Shown: in pieces, positions 6,758-14,619 of the stretch | Position numbering within the stretch: position 1 is the first letter of the stretch | How the letters are laid out: every line of letters begins with the position of its first letter | From: DSNY01 sp016861185 | GTDB lineage: Bacteria > Pseudomonadota > Gammaproteobacteria > Burkholderiales > Burkholderiaceae_F | Assembly: GCA_030263275.1 (NCBI GenBank) | Contig: SZOR01000028.1 | Location: 1 to 40,246, forward strand | DNA length: 40,246 nucleotides | Direction of reading: 5' to 3' | The notes under the pieces: model-generated | The model's database searches: none | Told to the model about the DNA's origin: nothing | Seen by the model: the letters and a program-made list of their open reading frames with translations, nothing else | Program-made: the position numbers and the translations under genes

Positions 6758-8230
6758 ATGACCCGCAAGACCACCGCCCTTCCGCTGCCGCCGGCACTCG
6801 GCGCCGCCGTCGCCGCTGCGCTGATCGCGCTGGCCGCACCGCAGCCTGCGTCCGCCGCCGGCGCGGCGACCGCTTCGATCGCGCCGCAGTCGCGCGTGCA
6901 CACCATCGCGCTGTCGACGGGCCTCGTCGACGGCAAGATGGTCTTCCTTGGCGCCGACGGCAAACCGAACCCGACGCTGCGCGGCCGCGTCGGCGACACG
7001 ATCGAGATCACGATCGCGAGCGGCGAAGGCGCGCAGCACGACATCGTGTTTCCGGAACTGAACGTCGCGTCCGAGAAGTTCGACGCGTCGACCGGCGCGA
7101 AGAAGCTGCGCTTCAAGCTGACGCAGGCCGGCCGCTTCGCGTACATCTGCTCGATCGCGGGCCACCGCCAGATCGGCATGGAAGGCGTGCTCGAGGTCAC
7201 CGGCGGCGACGGCGTCGTTCCGGTCACCACCGCCGCCGTCAAACCGGTCAAGGCCAAGGTCCGCGCCGCCGACGCAGCGCTGCCGGCGTCGGCGAAGGCG
7301 GTCAGCGTCGCGATGGACCCGACCGCGGTGCCGGCCCCGCTCGCGCGGCGCGCGCCGCAGCTCGTCAAGTACCGGATCGAAACGGTCGAGCTCGACGGCA
7401 AACTCGCCGACGGCACGACCTTCACGTACTGGACCTTCGACAGGAAGGTGCCGGGACCGATGCTGCGCGTGCGCGTCGGCGACACCGTGGAACTTACGCT
7501 CGCCAACGCGCGCGACAGCAAGATGGTGCATTCGATCGACCTGCACGCGGTCACCGGACCCGGCGGCGGCGCCGACGATCTGCAGGTGCCTCCGGGTCAG
7601 GAGAAGACGGTCACGTTCAAGGCGCTGAACCCGGGCCTGTACGTCTATCACTGCGCGACCGCGCTCGTCCCCGAGCACATCTCGGCCGGCATGTACGGGC
7701 TGATCCTGGTCGAGCCCGAAGGCGGACTGCCGAAAGTCGACCGCGAGTTCTACGTGATGCAGGGCGACATCTACACGAAGGGCGCGCACGGCGCGAAGGG
7801 CCATCAGCCTTTCAGCACCGACAAGCTCGCCGCCGAACAGCCCGACTACTACGTGTTCAACGGCGCGGTCGGCGCCCTGACCAAGGAGCACAAGCTGCGC
7901 GCGAAGGTCGGTGAAACGGTGCGCATGTATTTCGGCGTCGGCGGCCCGAACAAGATCTCATCGTTCCACGTGGTCGGCGAAATCTTCGACCGCGTCTACA
8001 ACCTCGCGGCGACCAACCAGCCGGCGCACGACGTGCAGACCACGCTGGTCGCACCGGGCGGTGCGGCGATCGTCGAGTTCAAGGTCGACTACCCCGGGCA
8101 CTACATGCTGGTCGACCACGCGCTGTCGCGCGTCGGCAAGGGGCTGGTCGGCGTACTCGAGGTCGAAGGCAAGGCCGACCCGTCGATCTATCGCAAAGGC
8201 AGCGCGAGCCAGCACAGCATGCACGACTGA
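6758..8230 (+). CDS. nirK: Copper nitrite reductase NirK with an N-terminal cupredoxin domain
   Basis: This periplasmic enzyme reduces nitrite to NO. Residues 1-33 are a Sec-type signal. Residues of about 45-150 form an extra plastocyanin-like domain with a complete copper site (H94, C131, H136, M141). A linker of about 50 residues leads to the two-cupredoxin NirK core. In the core, type 1 copper ligands are H258, C299, H307 and M312; type 2 ligands are H263, H298 and H454; and catalytic D261 and H404 are present. The short C-to-H spacing (C299 to H307) places it with the compact NirK group. N-terminally fused cupredoxins are known from Hyphomicrobium-type NirK, where the added domain is thought to help deliver electrons. 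ATG 6758 follows ggag. The gene is divergent from norZ. Confidence 0.95.
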   Translation: MTRKTTALPLPPALGAAVAAALIALAAPQPASAAGAATASIAPQSRVHTIALSTGLVDGKMVFLGADGKPNPTLRGRVGDTIEITIASGEGAQHDIVFPELNVASEKFDASTGAKKLRFKLTQAGRFAYICSIAGHRQIGMEGVLEVTGGDGVVPVTTAAVKPVKAKVRAADAALPASAKAVSVAMDPTAVPAPLARRAPQLVKYRIETVELDGKLADGTTFTYWTFDRKVPGPMLRVRVGDTVELTLANARDSKMVHSIDLHAVTGPGGGADDLQVPPGQEKTVTFKALNPGLYVYHCATALVPEHISAGMYGLILVEPEGGLPKVDREFYVMQGDIYTKGAHGAKGHQPFSTDKLAAEQPDYYVFNGAVGALTKEHKLRAKVGETVRMYFGVGGPNKISSFHVVGEIFDRVYNLAATNQPAHDVQTTLVAPGGAAIVEFKVDYPGHYMLVDHALSRVGKGLVGVLEVEGKADPSIYRKGSASQHSMHD

Positions 8231-8244
8231 CCGCGCGCGGCCGC

Positions 8245-9162
8245 TCACGCACCCGCGCGCCGATGCAGATGGTCGACCAGCAGGCGCGCGGCGGCCGTCA
8301 GCGTCTCGCGCGAGCGCATGCAGACGACGAAGCGGCGTACGGCCCAGGCGTCGGTCAGAGGCACCAGCCGCAGCTCGCGCGCCTGCGCGTAGGTCTCGGC
8401 TGCTTCGCGCGGCACGACCGCGATGCCGAGACCGGCCGCGACGTTGCGGCAGGCGGCGTCGAACGTCGACACCTGGATGCGATGGCGCAGCGTCTGGCCC
8501 GCCAACGCGGCTGCGCGCCGCAGCGTGGCCTGCACCATGCTGCCGGGCAGGATCTCGATCTGCTCGTACGGCAGCGTCTCGGCGAAAGCGAGCTTGCGCC
8601 TTCCGGCCAGCGGATGTGACGGCGCCAGCGCGACGCACAGGTGATCCGCGCGGTAGGCGAGCGTCGCGAGCCCGGCGAGATCGGTCGCGTCCCAGCACAC
8701 GCCGAAGTCGACCGCGCCTTCGCGCACGCCGCGCACGATCTCCGAGCTGACCCGCTCCTCCAGACTCACGCGCACGCTCCGGTGCCTTGCGAGGAAGGCG
8801 CCCACGTCGTCGGGCAGGAACTCGGACAGCACCGACAGGCTGGCGAAGACGCGCACGGCACCGCGCACGCCGCTGGCGAATTCGCTCAGCTCGGCGCGCA
8901 TGCGTTCCATCGTGCGCAGCACGTCGCGCGCCTGGCGCAGCAGCACCTCGCCGGCGGCCGTCGGTTCGATGCCGCGCCGGCCGCGTTTGAGCAGTTGCAC
9001 GCCCAGCTCGGATTCGATCGCGGCGATGCGCTTGCTGATCGCCGAGGCGACGATCGCCTCGCGCTCGGCCGCGCGCGCGATGTTCCGTTCTTCGCAGACC
9101 GCGACGAACATCCGCAGCGTGACCGGATCGAACGGGCGCTCCATCGCGCGGGATTGTGCCAT
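8245..9162 (-). CDS. LysR-family transcriptional regulator
   Basis: The protein has an N-terminal winged helix-turn-helix (F-D-P-V-T-L-R-M-F-V-A-V-C-E-E-R-N-I-A-R-A-A-E-R, then A-S-A-I-S-K-R-I-A-A-I-E) and a C-terminal effector-binding domain, together about 305 residues. An upstream extension of the frame to 9381 lacks LysR similarity. I chose ATG 9162; ATG 9144 is the alternative. It is divergent from the HMG-CoA-lyase-like gene across about 100 bases with repeated motifs. By the usual LysR layout it probably controls that operon in response to a pathway intermediate, and also itself. Its 3' end lies 14 bases from nirK with no visible terminator. Confidence 0.88.
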   Translation of the reverse strand: MAQSRAMERPFDPVTLRMFVAVCEERNIARAAEREAIVASAISKRIAAIESELGVQLLKRGRRGIEPTAAGEVLLRQARDVLRTMERMRAELSEFASGVRGAVRVFASLSVLSEFLPDDVGAFLARHRSVRVSLEERVSSEIVRGVREGAVDFGVCWDATDLAGLATLAYRADHLCVALAPSHPLAGRRKLAFAETLPYEQIEILPGSMVQATLRRAAALAGQTLRHRIQVSTFDAACRNVAAGLGIAVVPREAAETYAQARELRLVPLTDAWAVRRFVVCMRSRETLTAAARLLVDHLHRRAGA

Positions 9163-9170
9163 TCCGATCC

Positions 9171-9220
9171 GGAACGTCTGCGGTTCCGAGATTGATCTGC
9201 GCGGCCGCTGCGGAACGTCT
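9171..9220. promoter_or_regulatory. Candidate LysR operator region
   Basis: GGAAC-N7-GTTCC at 9171-9187 is a perfect dyad. The 9-mer ggaacgtct occurs twice, at 9171-9179 and 9212-9220, spaced 41 bases, close to four helical turns. Paired sites on one face of the helix in a divergent gap are typical of LysR recognition and activation half-sites. The regulator assignment is inferred from position. Confidence 0.4.
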
Positions 9221-9266
9221 ACATTCGCGCCCGGAGCAACCCGCCGCGCGATCCGAGACGCCGCCG

Positions 9267-10205
9267 ATGCCCGCCCTTCCGCCCCGAGCCGTGATCCGCG
9301 AAGTCGGCCTGCGCGACGGCCTGCAGAGCATCGCGACGATCCTGCCGACAGCGCGCAAGCGCGAGTGGATCGGCGCCGCATACGCCGCCGGCATCCGCGA
9401 GATCGAAGTCGGTTCGTTCGTTCCGGCGCGGCTGCTGCCGCAGCTTGCCGACACGGCCGAGGCGCTCGCCTGCGCCCGGACGCTGCCCGGGTTGTTCGCT
9501 TCCGTGCTGGTGCCGAACCTGAAGGGCGCCGAGCGCGCGCTCGCCGCGGGCGCCGATCTGTTGCTCGTGCCGCTGTCGGCGAGCCGCGCGCACAGCCTCG
9601 CCAACCTGCGCAGGACGCCGGACGAAGTCGTCGCCGAGGTCGCCCGCATCCGCGCGGCGCGCGATGCGAGCGGCGCGAAGGCGCTGATCGAAGGCGGCGT
9701 CGGCACGGCCTTCGGCTGCACGCTGCAGGGGCGCGTCGACCCCTCCGAGGTGCTGCGGCTGATGCAGGCGCTGCTCGACGCCGGCGCCGACCGCGTCAGC
9801 CTCGCGGACACGGTCGGCTACGCCGACCCGAACGGCGTTCGCCGGCTCTTCGAGCAGGCGCTGCGCATCGCCGGCGACCGCTTCTGGTGCGGCCACTTTC
9901 ACGACACGCGCGGGCTCGCGCTCGCCAACGTCTGCGCCGCGCTCGAAGTCGGCGTGGCGCGCTTCGACGCGTCGCTCGCCGGCATCGGCGGCTGCCCGCA
10001 CGCGCCCGGCGCGAGCGGTAACGTCGCGACCGAAGACCTGGCTTTCATGCTCGCCGCGATGGGTGTCGCCACCGGCGTGGACGTGCCGCGCCTGCTCGCG
10101 CTGCGCGCCGCGCTGGCCGAGTGGCTGCGCGGCGCGCGGCTCTTCGGTGCGCTCGCGCGCGCCGGGCTGCCGAAGACTTTTGCCGCCGCAACGACGGACG
10201 CTTGA
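9267..10205 (+). CDS. Hydroxymethylglutaryl-CoA lyase-family enzyme
   Basis: The family cleaves HMG-CoA to acetyl-CoA and acetoacetate; relatives act on citramalyl-CoA and other 3-hydroxy-3-methyl acyl-CoAs. The TIM-barrel motifs are present: E-V-G-L-R-D-G-L-Q with catalytic Arg-Asp, G-H-F-H-D-T-R-G-L with the metal-binding histidines, and G-G-C-P-H-A-P-G-A-S-G-N with the loop cysteine. ATG 9267 begins M-P-A-L-P-P-R-A-V-I and gives 312 residues, the usual size; the open frame upstream lacks similarity. It opens the operon and is followed after 7 bases by a family III CoA-transferase. That pairing, with the Bug protein, suggests breakdown of an imported branched dicarboxylate as its CoA ester. 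The substrate cannot be fixed from sequence. Confidence 0.88.
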   Translation: MPALPPRAVIREVGLRDGLQSIATILPTARKREWIGAAYAAGIREIEVGSFVPARLLPQLADTAEALACARTLPGLFASVLVPNLKGAERALAAGADLLLVPLSASRAHSLANLRRTPDEVVAEVARIRAARDASGAKALIEGGVGTAFGCTLQGRVDPSEVLRLMQALLDAGADRVSLADTVGYADPNGVRRLFEQALRIAGDRFWCGHFHDTRGLALANVCAALEVGVARFDASLAGIGGCPHAPGASGNVATEDLAFMLAAMGVATGVDVPRLLALRAALAEWLRGARLFGALARAGLPKTFAAATTDA

Positions 10206-10212
10206 GGCACCG

Positions 10213-11373
10213 ATGAACGCATCGCTCGACCGCAACGACCTGCCGCTCGCCGGCGTGCGCGTGATCGAATTCACGCACATGGTGATGGGGCCGCCCTGCG
10301 GCATGATCCTCGCCGACCTCGGCGCGGAGGTGATCAAGGTCGAACCGCCCGGCGGCGACAAGACGCGCAAGCTGCCGGGACTCGGCATCGGCTTCTTCCG
10401 CACGTTCAACCGGAACAAGAAGAGCGTCGTGCTCGACATCCATTCGCCCGCGGGTCACGCGGCCGCGCTCGAGCTGATCGGCGCCTGCGACGTGCTGATC
10501 GAGAACTTCCGTCCCGGGCTGATGGCCTCGGCGGGGCTCGACTATGCCGCGCTGGCGCCACGCTACCCGCGCCTGATCTACGTGTCGCACAAGGGCTTCC
10601 TGCCGGGGCCGTACGACAAGCGCCTCGCGCTCGACGAGGTCGTGCAGATGATGGGTGGGCTGGCGTACATGACCGGTCTGCCGGGGCGTCCGCTGCGCGT
10701 CGGCAGCTCGGTCAACGACATCATGGGCGGCATGTTCGGCGCGATCGGCGTGCTGGCCGCGCTGCGCGAGCGCGATCGCACCGGTCGCGGGCAGGAGGTG
10801 CAGAGCGCGCTGTTCGAGAACTGCGTGTTCCTGTGCGCGCAGCACCTGCAGCAGTACCTGATGACCGGCGAGCCGCCGCCGCCGATGTCGGCGCGCGTGT
10901 CGGCGTGGAGCGTCTACGACGTGTTCACGCTGGCCGAAGGCGAGCAGCTTTTCATCGGCGCGGTCAGCGACAAGCAGTTCGTCGCACTGTGCGACGTGCT
11001 CGGCTGCCCGGGGCTCGCTCAGGAACCGCAGTTCGCGACCAACGCCGCGCGCGTGGCCGCGCGCGGCGCGCTGATTCCCCGCCTGGCCGAGATCCTGAAG
11101 CGCCAGCGCGCCGACGCGTTGACCGCGCGGCTCGAGGCCGCCGGCGTGCCATACGCGCCGATCGCGCGGCCCGAGCAGCTCGTGCACGACCCGCATCTGA
11201 AGGCGAGCGGCGGACTGGTACCGATGGCGACCGACGACGGCGGCACGACCGAGGTGGTGCTGCTGCCGCTGCTGATGGGGGGCCGCCGCCCCGGCGTGCG
11301 GCAGCCGCTCGCGCGCGTCGGCGAGCACACCGAGGAGGTGCTGGCCCGGCTTGCCCGCTCGGCGGTTCCGTAG
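10213..11373 (+). CDS. CaiB/BaiF family III CoA-transferase
   Basis: This cytosolic enzyme moves CoA between carboxylates through an aspartyl-CoA intermediate. The 386 residues begin with the family signature P-L-A-G-V-R-V-I-E-F and A-D-L-G-A-E-V-I-K-V-E-P-P. The catalytic aspartate is probably D169 (S-V-N-D-I-M-G-G), at the same place as in formyl-CoA transferase. ATG 10213 is 7 bases after the lyase stop; an in-frame extension to 10063 would overlap the lyase and is unlikely. With the lyase next to it, the likely sequence is activation of an acid to its CoA ester followed by C-C cleavage, as in itaconate/citramalate-type pathways. The actual substrate is unknown. Confidence 0.9.
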   Translation: MNASLDRNDLPLAGVRVIEFTHMVMGPPCGMILADLGAEVIKVEPPGGDKTRKLPGLGIGFFRTFNRNKKSVVLDIHSPAGHAAALELIGACDVLIENFRPGLMASAGLDYAALAPRYPRLIYVSHKGFLPGPYDKRLALDEVVQMMGGLAYMTGLPGRPLRVGSSVNDIMGGMFGAIGVLAALRERDRTGRGQEVQSALFENCVFLCAQHLQQYLMTGEPPPPMSARVSAWSVYDVFTLAEGEQLFIGAVSDKQFVALCDVLGCPGLAQEPQFATNAARVAARGALIPRLAEILKRQRADALTARLEAAGVPYAPIARPEQLVHDPHLKASGGLVPMATDDGGTTEVVLLPLLMGGRRPGVRQPLARVGEHTEEVLARLARSAVP

Positions 11374-11458
11374 CAGCCTACGCGCCGCGACGAACTTCCC
11401 GGTGCGCTGCTTCAGCGCGTCCGCCTTGCCGATGCATCGATCCAACCCGGAGGGAACC

Positions 11459-12421
11459 ATGAGCACTTCGATCCGACGCCGCGCAGTCATCGCGCTCGCC
11501 GCGGCCGCTTTTCCGCTGTGCGCCCTGGCGCAGACGCCGATGAGAATGATCCTGCCGGTCGGGCCCGGCTCGGGCGTGGACACGATCATGCGCGCCGTGC
11601 AGCCCGCGCTCGCCAAGGCGCTCGGCCAGCCGGTCGTGATCGAGAACCTGGCCGGCGCCGGCGGCATCACCGGCACGGCCGCGATCGTCAAGGCCGCGCC
11701 CGACGGCAACACGATCGGCGTGGTCTCGAACAACCACGTGATCAATCCGCACGTGTTCTCGAAGATGCCGTTCGACTCGATCGAGGACATCACGCCGATT
11801 TCGGTGCTCGGCGCCACGCCGTTCGTGCTGGTCGTGAATCCGGCGAAGGTGCCCGCGCGCAACGTCAAGGAACTGATCGAGTTCCTGAAGGCGAAGCCGG
11901 GCGCGTACAACTACGCGTCGTCCGGCAACGGCACGATCATCCACCTGGCCGGCGCGATGTTCGTCGAGGAGGCCGGCGTCGACGTCAAACACATTCCGTA
12001 CAAGGGCGTCGGGCCGATGGTCACCGACCTGATCAGCGGTCAGGTCGAGCTCGGCGTCGTCGCGCTGCCCGCGGTGCAAGGCCATCTGAAGAGCGGCGCG
12101 CTGCGCGCGATCGGCGTCGGCGGCAAGTCCCGCGCCGCGGCTGCACCGGAGATCCCGACGATCGCCGAGCAGGGCCTGCCGAACTACGAGGTCGCCGGCT
12201 GGTTCGCGGTGGTCGGTCCCGCGAAGCTGCCGGCCGAACAGGTCAAGCGCATCCACGCGGCTTTCCTGGCCGCCTTTGCCGCGGCGGAGGTCAAGGAGGC
12301 GATGGACAAGCAGGGCAACGCGATCAGCCCGACCACGCCCGAAGCCGCCGCGCAATACTTCCGCAGCGAACTGGCTCGTTACGGCGCGCTCGTGCGCAAG
12401 GCGGGCCTGAAGCCGGAGTGA
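11459..12421 (+). CDS. Bug-family (TctC-like) tripartite tricarboxylate transporter binding protein
   Basis: This is a periplasmic solute receptor of the TTT/Bug family, usually for di- or tricarboxylates and related small acids. It has a signal peptide (R-R-R-A-V-I-A-L-A-A-A-A-F-P-L-C-A-L-A-Q) and the family landmarks P-V-G-P-G-S-G-V-D-T, V-I-E-N-L-A-G-A-G-G and P-Y-K-G-V-G-P near residue 180. At 320 residues it is typical. ATG 11459 has gaggg ahead of it. No TctA/TctB membrane subunits are nearby, which is common because Bug proteins greatly outnumber their permeases in Burkholderiales. Its stop is 3 bases before the next start, so it is firmly in the operon. It probably collects the substrate of the lyase/CoA-transferase pair. 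Confidence 0.92.
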   Translation: MSTSIRRRAVIALAAAAFPLCALAQTPMRMILPVGPGSGVDTIMRAVQPALAKALGQPVVIENLAGAGGITGTAAIVKAAPDGNTIGVVSNNHVINPHVFSKMPFDSIEDITPISVLGATPFVLVVNPAKVPARNVKELIEFLKAKPGAYNYASSGNGTIIHLAGAMFVEEAGVDVKHIPYKGVGPMVTDLISGQVELGVVALPAVQGHLKSGALRAIGVGGKSRAAAAPEIPTIAEQGLPNYEVAGWFAVVGPAKLPAEQVKRIHAAFLAAFAAAEVKEAMDKQGNAISPTTPEAAAQYFRSELARYGALVRKAGLKPE

Positions 12422-12424
12422 CCG

Positions 12425-12949
12425 ATGGCACTGTATCGACTGGGCGATGACGCCCCGCAGATCCCCGCGACCGCGTTCGTCGCGCCCGAGGCCACGCTGA
12501 TCGGCAAGGTGATCCTCGGCGAGAACACGAGCGTCTGGTTCGGCGCGGTGATCCGCGGCGACAACGAGCCGATCGTGATCGGCGAAGGCAGCAACGTGCA
12601 GGAGTGCGCGGTGCTGCACAACGATCTCGGCTTTCCGCTGACGATCGGCGCGCACGTGACGGTCGGCCACCAGGCCGTCGTCCACGGCTGCACCGTCGGC
12701 GACGGTTCGCTGATCGGGATCCAGGCGGTGCTGATGAACGGCGCGGTGATCGGGCGCAACTGCCTGGTCGCAGCGGGCAGCGTCGTCACCGAGCGCAAGG
12801 TGTTTCCGGACCGCTCGCTGATCCTCGGTGCGCCCGCCAAGCTCGTGCGCGAGCTGACCGACGCGGAGATCGCGGGACTCGCCGAAAGCGCGGCCGATTA
12901 TTCGCGCCGCCGCGCACGCTACAAGCGCGAGCTCGCGCGGATCGCTTGA
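12425..12949 (+). CDS. Gamma carbonic anhydrase-family protein (YrdA/PaaY-like)
   Basis: A left-handed beta-helix protein of 174 residues with repeated hexapeptides. The three metal histidines of the gamma carbonic anhydrase family are present at H65, H82 and H87 (G-H-Q-A-V-V-H-G-C). Members assemble as trimers and either hydrate CO2 or, as with PaaY, act as thioesterases that rescue dead-end CoA esters. The position between a CoA-transferase/lyase module and an aromatic degradation module makes the PaaY-like role attractive. It starts 3 bases after the Bug gene stop, so translational coupling is likely. The molecular activity remains open. Confidence 0.85.
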   Translation: MALYRLGDDAPQIPATAFVAPEATLIGKVILGENTSVWFGAVIRGDNEPIVIGEGSNVQECAVLHNDLGFPLTIGAHVTVGHQAVVHGCTVGDGSLIGIQAVLMNGAVIGRNCLVAAGSVVTERKVFPDRSLILGAPAKLVRELTDAEIAGLAESAADYSRRRARYKRELARIA

Positions 12950-12994
12950 AGAGAAAGGGCGCCGCCGGCGACAACCCGACTTGAGGAGACAACG

Positions 12995-14083
12995 ATGGCA
13001 GATCTGTTCGACAACCCGATGGGCCTGATGGGCTTCGAGTTCGTTGAGTTCGCTTCCCCGCAGCCGAACGTGCTCGAGCCGGTGTTCGAAAAGCTCGGCT
13101 TCGCGAAGGTCGCCGTGCACCGCTCGAAAGACGTGGCGCTGTACCGCCAGGGCGACATCAACTTCATCGTCAACAACGAGCCGAAGAGCCTCGCCTGGTA
13201 CTTCGCGCAGGAGCACGGGCCCTCGGCGTGCGCGATCGCGTTTCGCGTCAAGGACTCGCACAAGGCGTACGCGCGCGCGCTCGAACTGGGCGCGCAGCCG
13301 GTGGAGGTGCCCACCGGCCCGATGGAGCTGCGGCTGCCGGCGATCAAGGGCATCGGCGGCGCGCCCCTGTATCTGATCGATCGCTTCGAGGACGGCAAGT
13401 CGATCTACGACATCGACTTCGAGTGGATCGAAAGCGCAGACCGGCACCCGAAGGGGCACGGCCTGCGGCTGATCGACCACATGACGCACAACGTCTACCG
13501 CGGGCGCATGGCGTATTGGGCCAGCTTCTACGAGCGCATCTTCAACTTCCGCGAGCTGCGCTACTTCGACATCAAGGGCGAGTACACGGGGCTGACTTCC
13601 AAAGCGATGACCGCGCCGGACGGCAGGATCCGCATTCCGCTGAACGAAGAAGCGTCGCAGGGCACCGGGCAGATCGAAGAGTTCCTGATGCAGTTCAACG
13701 GCGAAGGCATCCAGCACATCGCCTTGCTGACCGACGACATCATCGGTACGGTGGACAAGCTGCAGATGGCCGGCGTGCCGCTGATGACCGCGCCGAACAG
13801 CTTCTACTACGAGATGCTCGACGAGCGGCTGCCCGGCCACGGGCTGCCCGTCGCCGAGCTGCAGACGCGCGGCATCCTGGTCGACGGCAGCACCGAAGGG
13901 GGCAACAAGCGGCTGCTGCTGCAGATCTTCTCGCAGACGCTGCTCGGGCCGGTGTTCTTCGAGTTCATCGAGCGCCGCGGCGACGAAGGCTTCGGCGAAG
14001 GCAACTTCAAGGCGCTGTTCGAGTCGATGGAGCGCGACCAGATCCGCCGAGGCGTGCTCAAGCCCGAGGAGAGCCACGCATGA
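12995..14083 (+). CDS. hppD: 4-hydroxyphenylpyruvate dioxygenase
   Basis: The enzyme converts 4-hydroxyphenylpyruvate to homogentisate with O2, decarboxylation and a side-chain shift. The 362 residues form two VOC repeats. The Fe(II) ligands are H162 (L-I-D-H-M-T-H-N-V), H241 (I-Q-H-I-A-L) and E323 (F-F-E-F-I-E-R), all in standard context. The C-terminal F-G-E-G-N-F-K-A-L-F-E closing helix is intact, so the protein is complete. gaggaga precedes ATG 12995. It heads the phenylalanine/tyrosine block and overlaps the next gene by ATGA. Tyrosine aminotransferase, which would supply its substrate, is not in the window. Confidence 0.96.
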   Translation: MADLFDNPMGLMGFEFVEFASPQPNVLEPVFEKLGFAKVAVHRSKDVALYRQGDINFIVNNEPKSLAWYFAQEHGPSACAIAFRVKDSHKAYARALELGAQPVEVPTGPMELRLPAIKGIGGAPLYLIDRFEDGKSIYDIDFEWIESADRHPKGHGLRLIDHMTHNVYRGRMAYWASFYERIFNFRELRYFDIKGEYTGLTSKAMTAPDGRIRIPLNEEASQGTGQIEEFLMQFNGEGIQHIALLTDDIIGTVDKLQMAGVPLMTAPNSFYYEMLDERLPGHGLPVAELQTRGILVDGSTEGGNKRLLLQIFSQTLLGPVFFEFIERRGDEGFGEGNFKALFESMERDQIRRGVLKPEESHA

Positions 14084-14619
14084 AGATCGACCGCATCCAC
14101 CACGTCGCCTACCGCTGCCGCGACGCCAAGGAAACGGTGCTCTGGTACCGGAAGATGCTGAACATGGACTTCGTGCTGGCGATCGCCGAGGACGAAGTGC
14201 CGTCGACCAAAGAGCCCGACCCGTACATGCACGTGTTCCTCGACGCCGGCGGCGGCAACGTGCTGGCGTTCTTCGAGCTGCCGACGCGCCCGCCGATGGG
14301 CCGCGATCCGAACACGCCGTCCTGGGTGCAGCACATCGCATTCAAGGTCAAGGATCGCGCCACCCTCCTGCAATTCAAGGAGCATCTGGAGAGCAACGGC
14401 GTGGAGGTTCTGGGCGTCACCGATCATGGCATCTTTCACTCGATCTACTTCTTCGATCCGAACGGCCATCGCATCGAGCTCGCCTGCCCGGATCCGGAGG
14501 AGGAAGCGCAACTGAAGAGACTCGACGCGGTGAAGTGGGAGATGCTGGAGGCGTGGTCGCAAACGAAGCGCGCGCCGCGGCACGCCGCCTTCCTGCACGA
14601 AAAGGAATTCGCGCGATGA
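14080..14619 (+). CDS. VOC-superfamily (glyoxalase/extradiol dioxygenase fold) protein
   Basis: A 179-residue protein with one vicinal-oxygen-chelate pair. Probable metal ligands are H8 (I-H-H-V-A-Y), E66 (F-F-E-L-P), H85 (V-Q-H-I-A-F) and E133 (R-I-E-L-A-C-P), the four-ligand pattern of glyoxalases and their relatives. The tail is charged and helical. It overlaps both hppD and fahA by ATGA, so all three are translationally coupled and it very likely acts in the same pathway. The pathway steps not covered here are homogentisate dioxygenase and maleylacetoacetate isomerase. Whether this protein replaces one, acts on a by-product, or is a glyoxalase cannot be told from sequence. Confidence 0.85.
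   Translation: MKIDRIHHVAYRCRDAKETVLWYRKMLNMDFVLAIAEDEVPSTKEPDPYMHVFLDAGGGNVLAFFELPTRPPMGRDPNTPSWVQHIAFKVKDRATLLQFKEHLESNGVEVLGVTDHGIFHSIYFFDPNGHRIELACPDPEEEAQLKRLDAVKWEMLEAWSQTKRAPRHAAFLHEKEFAR

Noticed and set aside
4429..7914. A very long plus-strand open frame of about 1160 codons
   Set aside because: It is antisense to norZ and out of frame with nirK, is extremely rich in Arg, Ala, Asp and Glu, and has no domain. It is a by-product of high GC codon bias.
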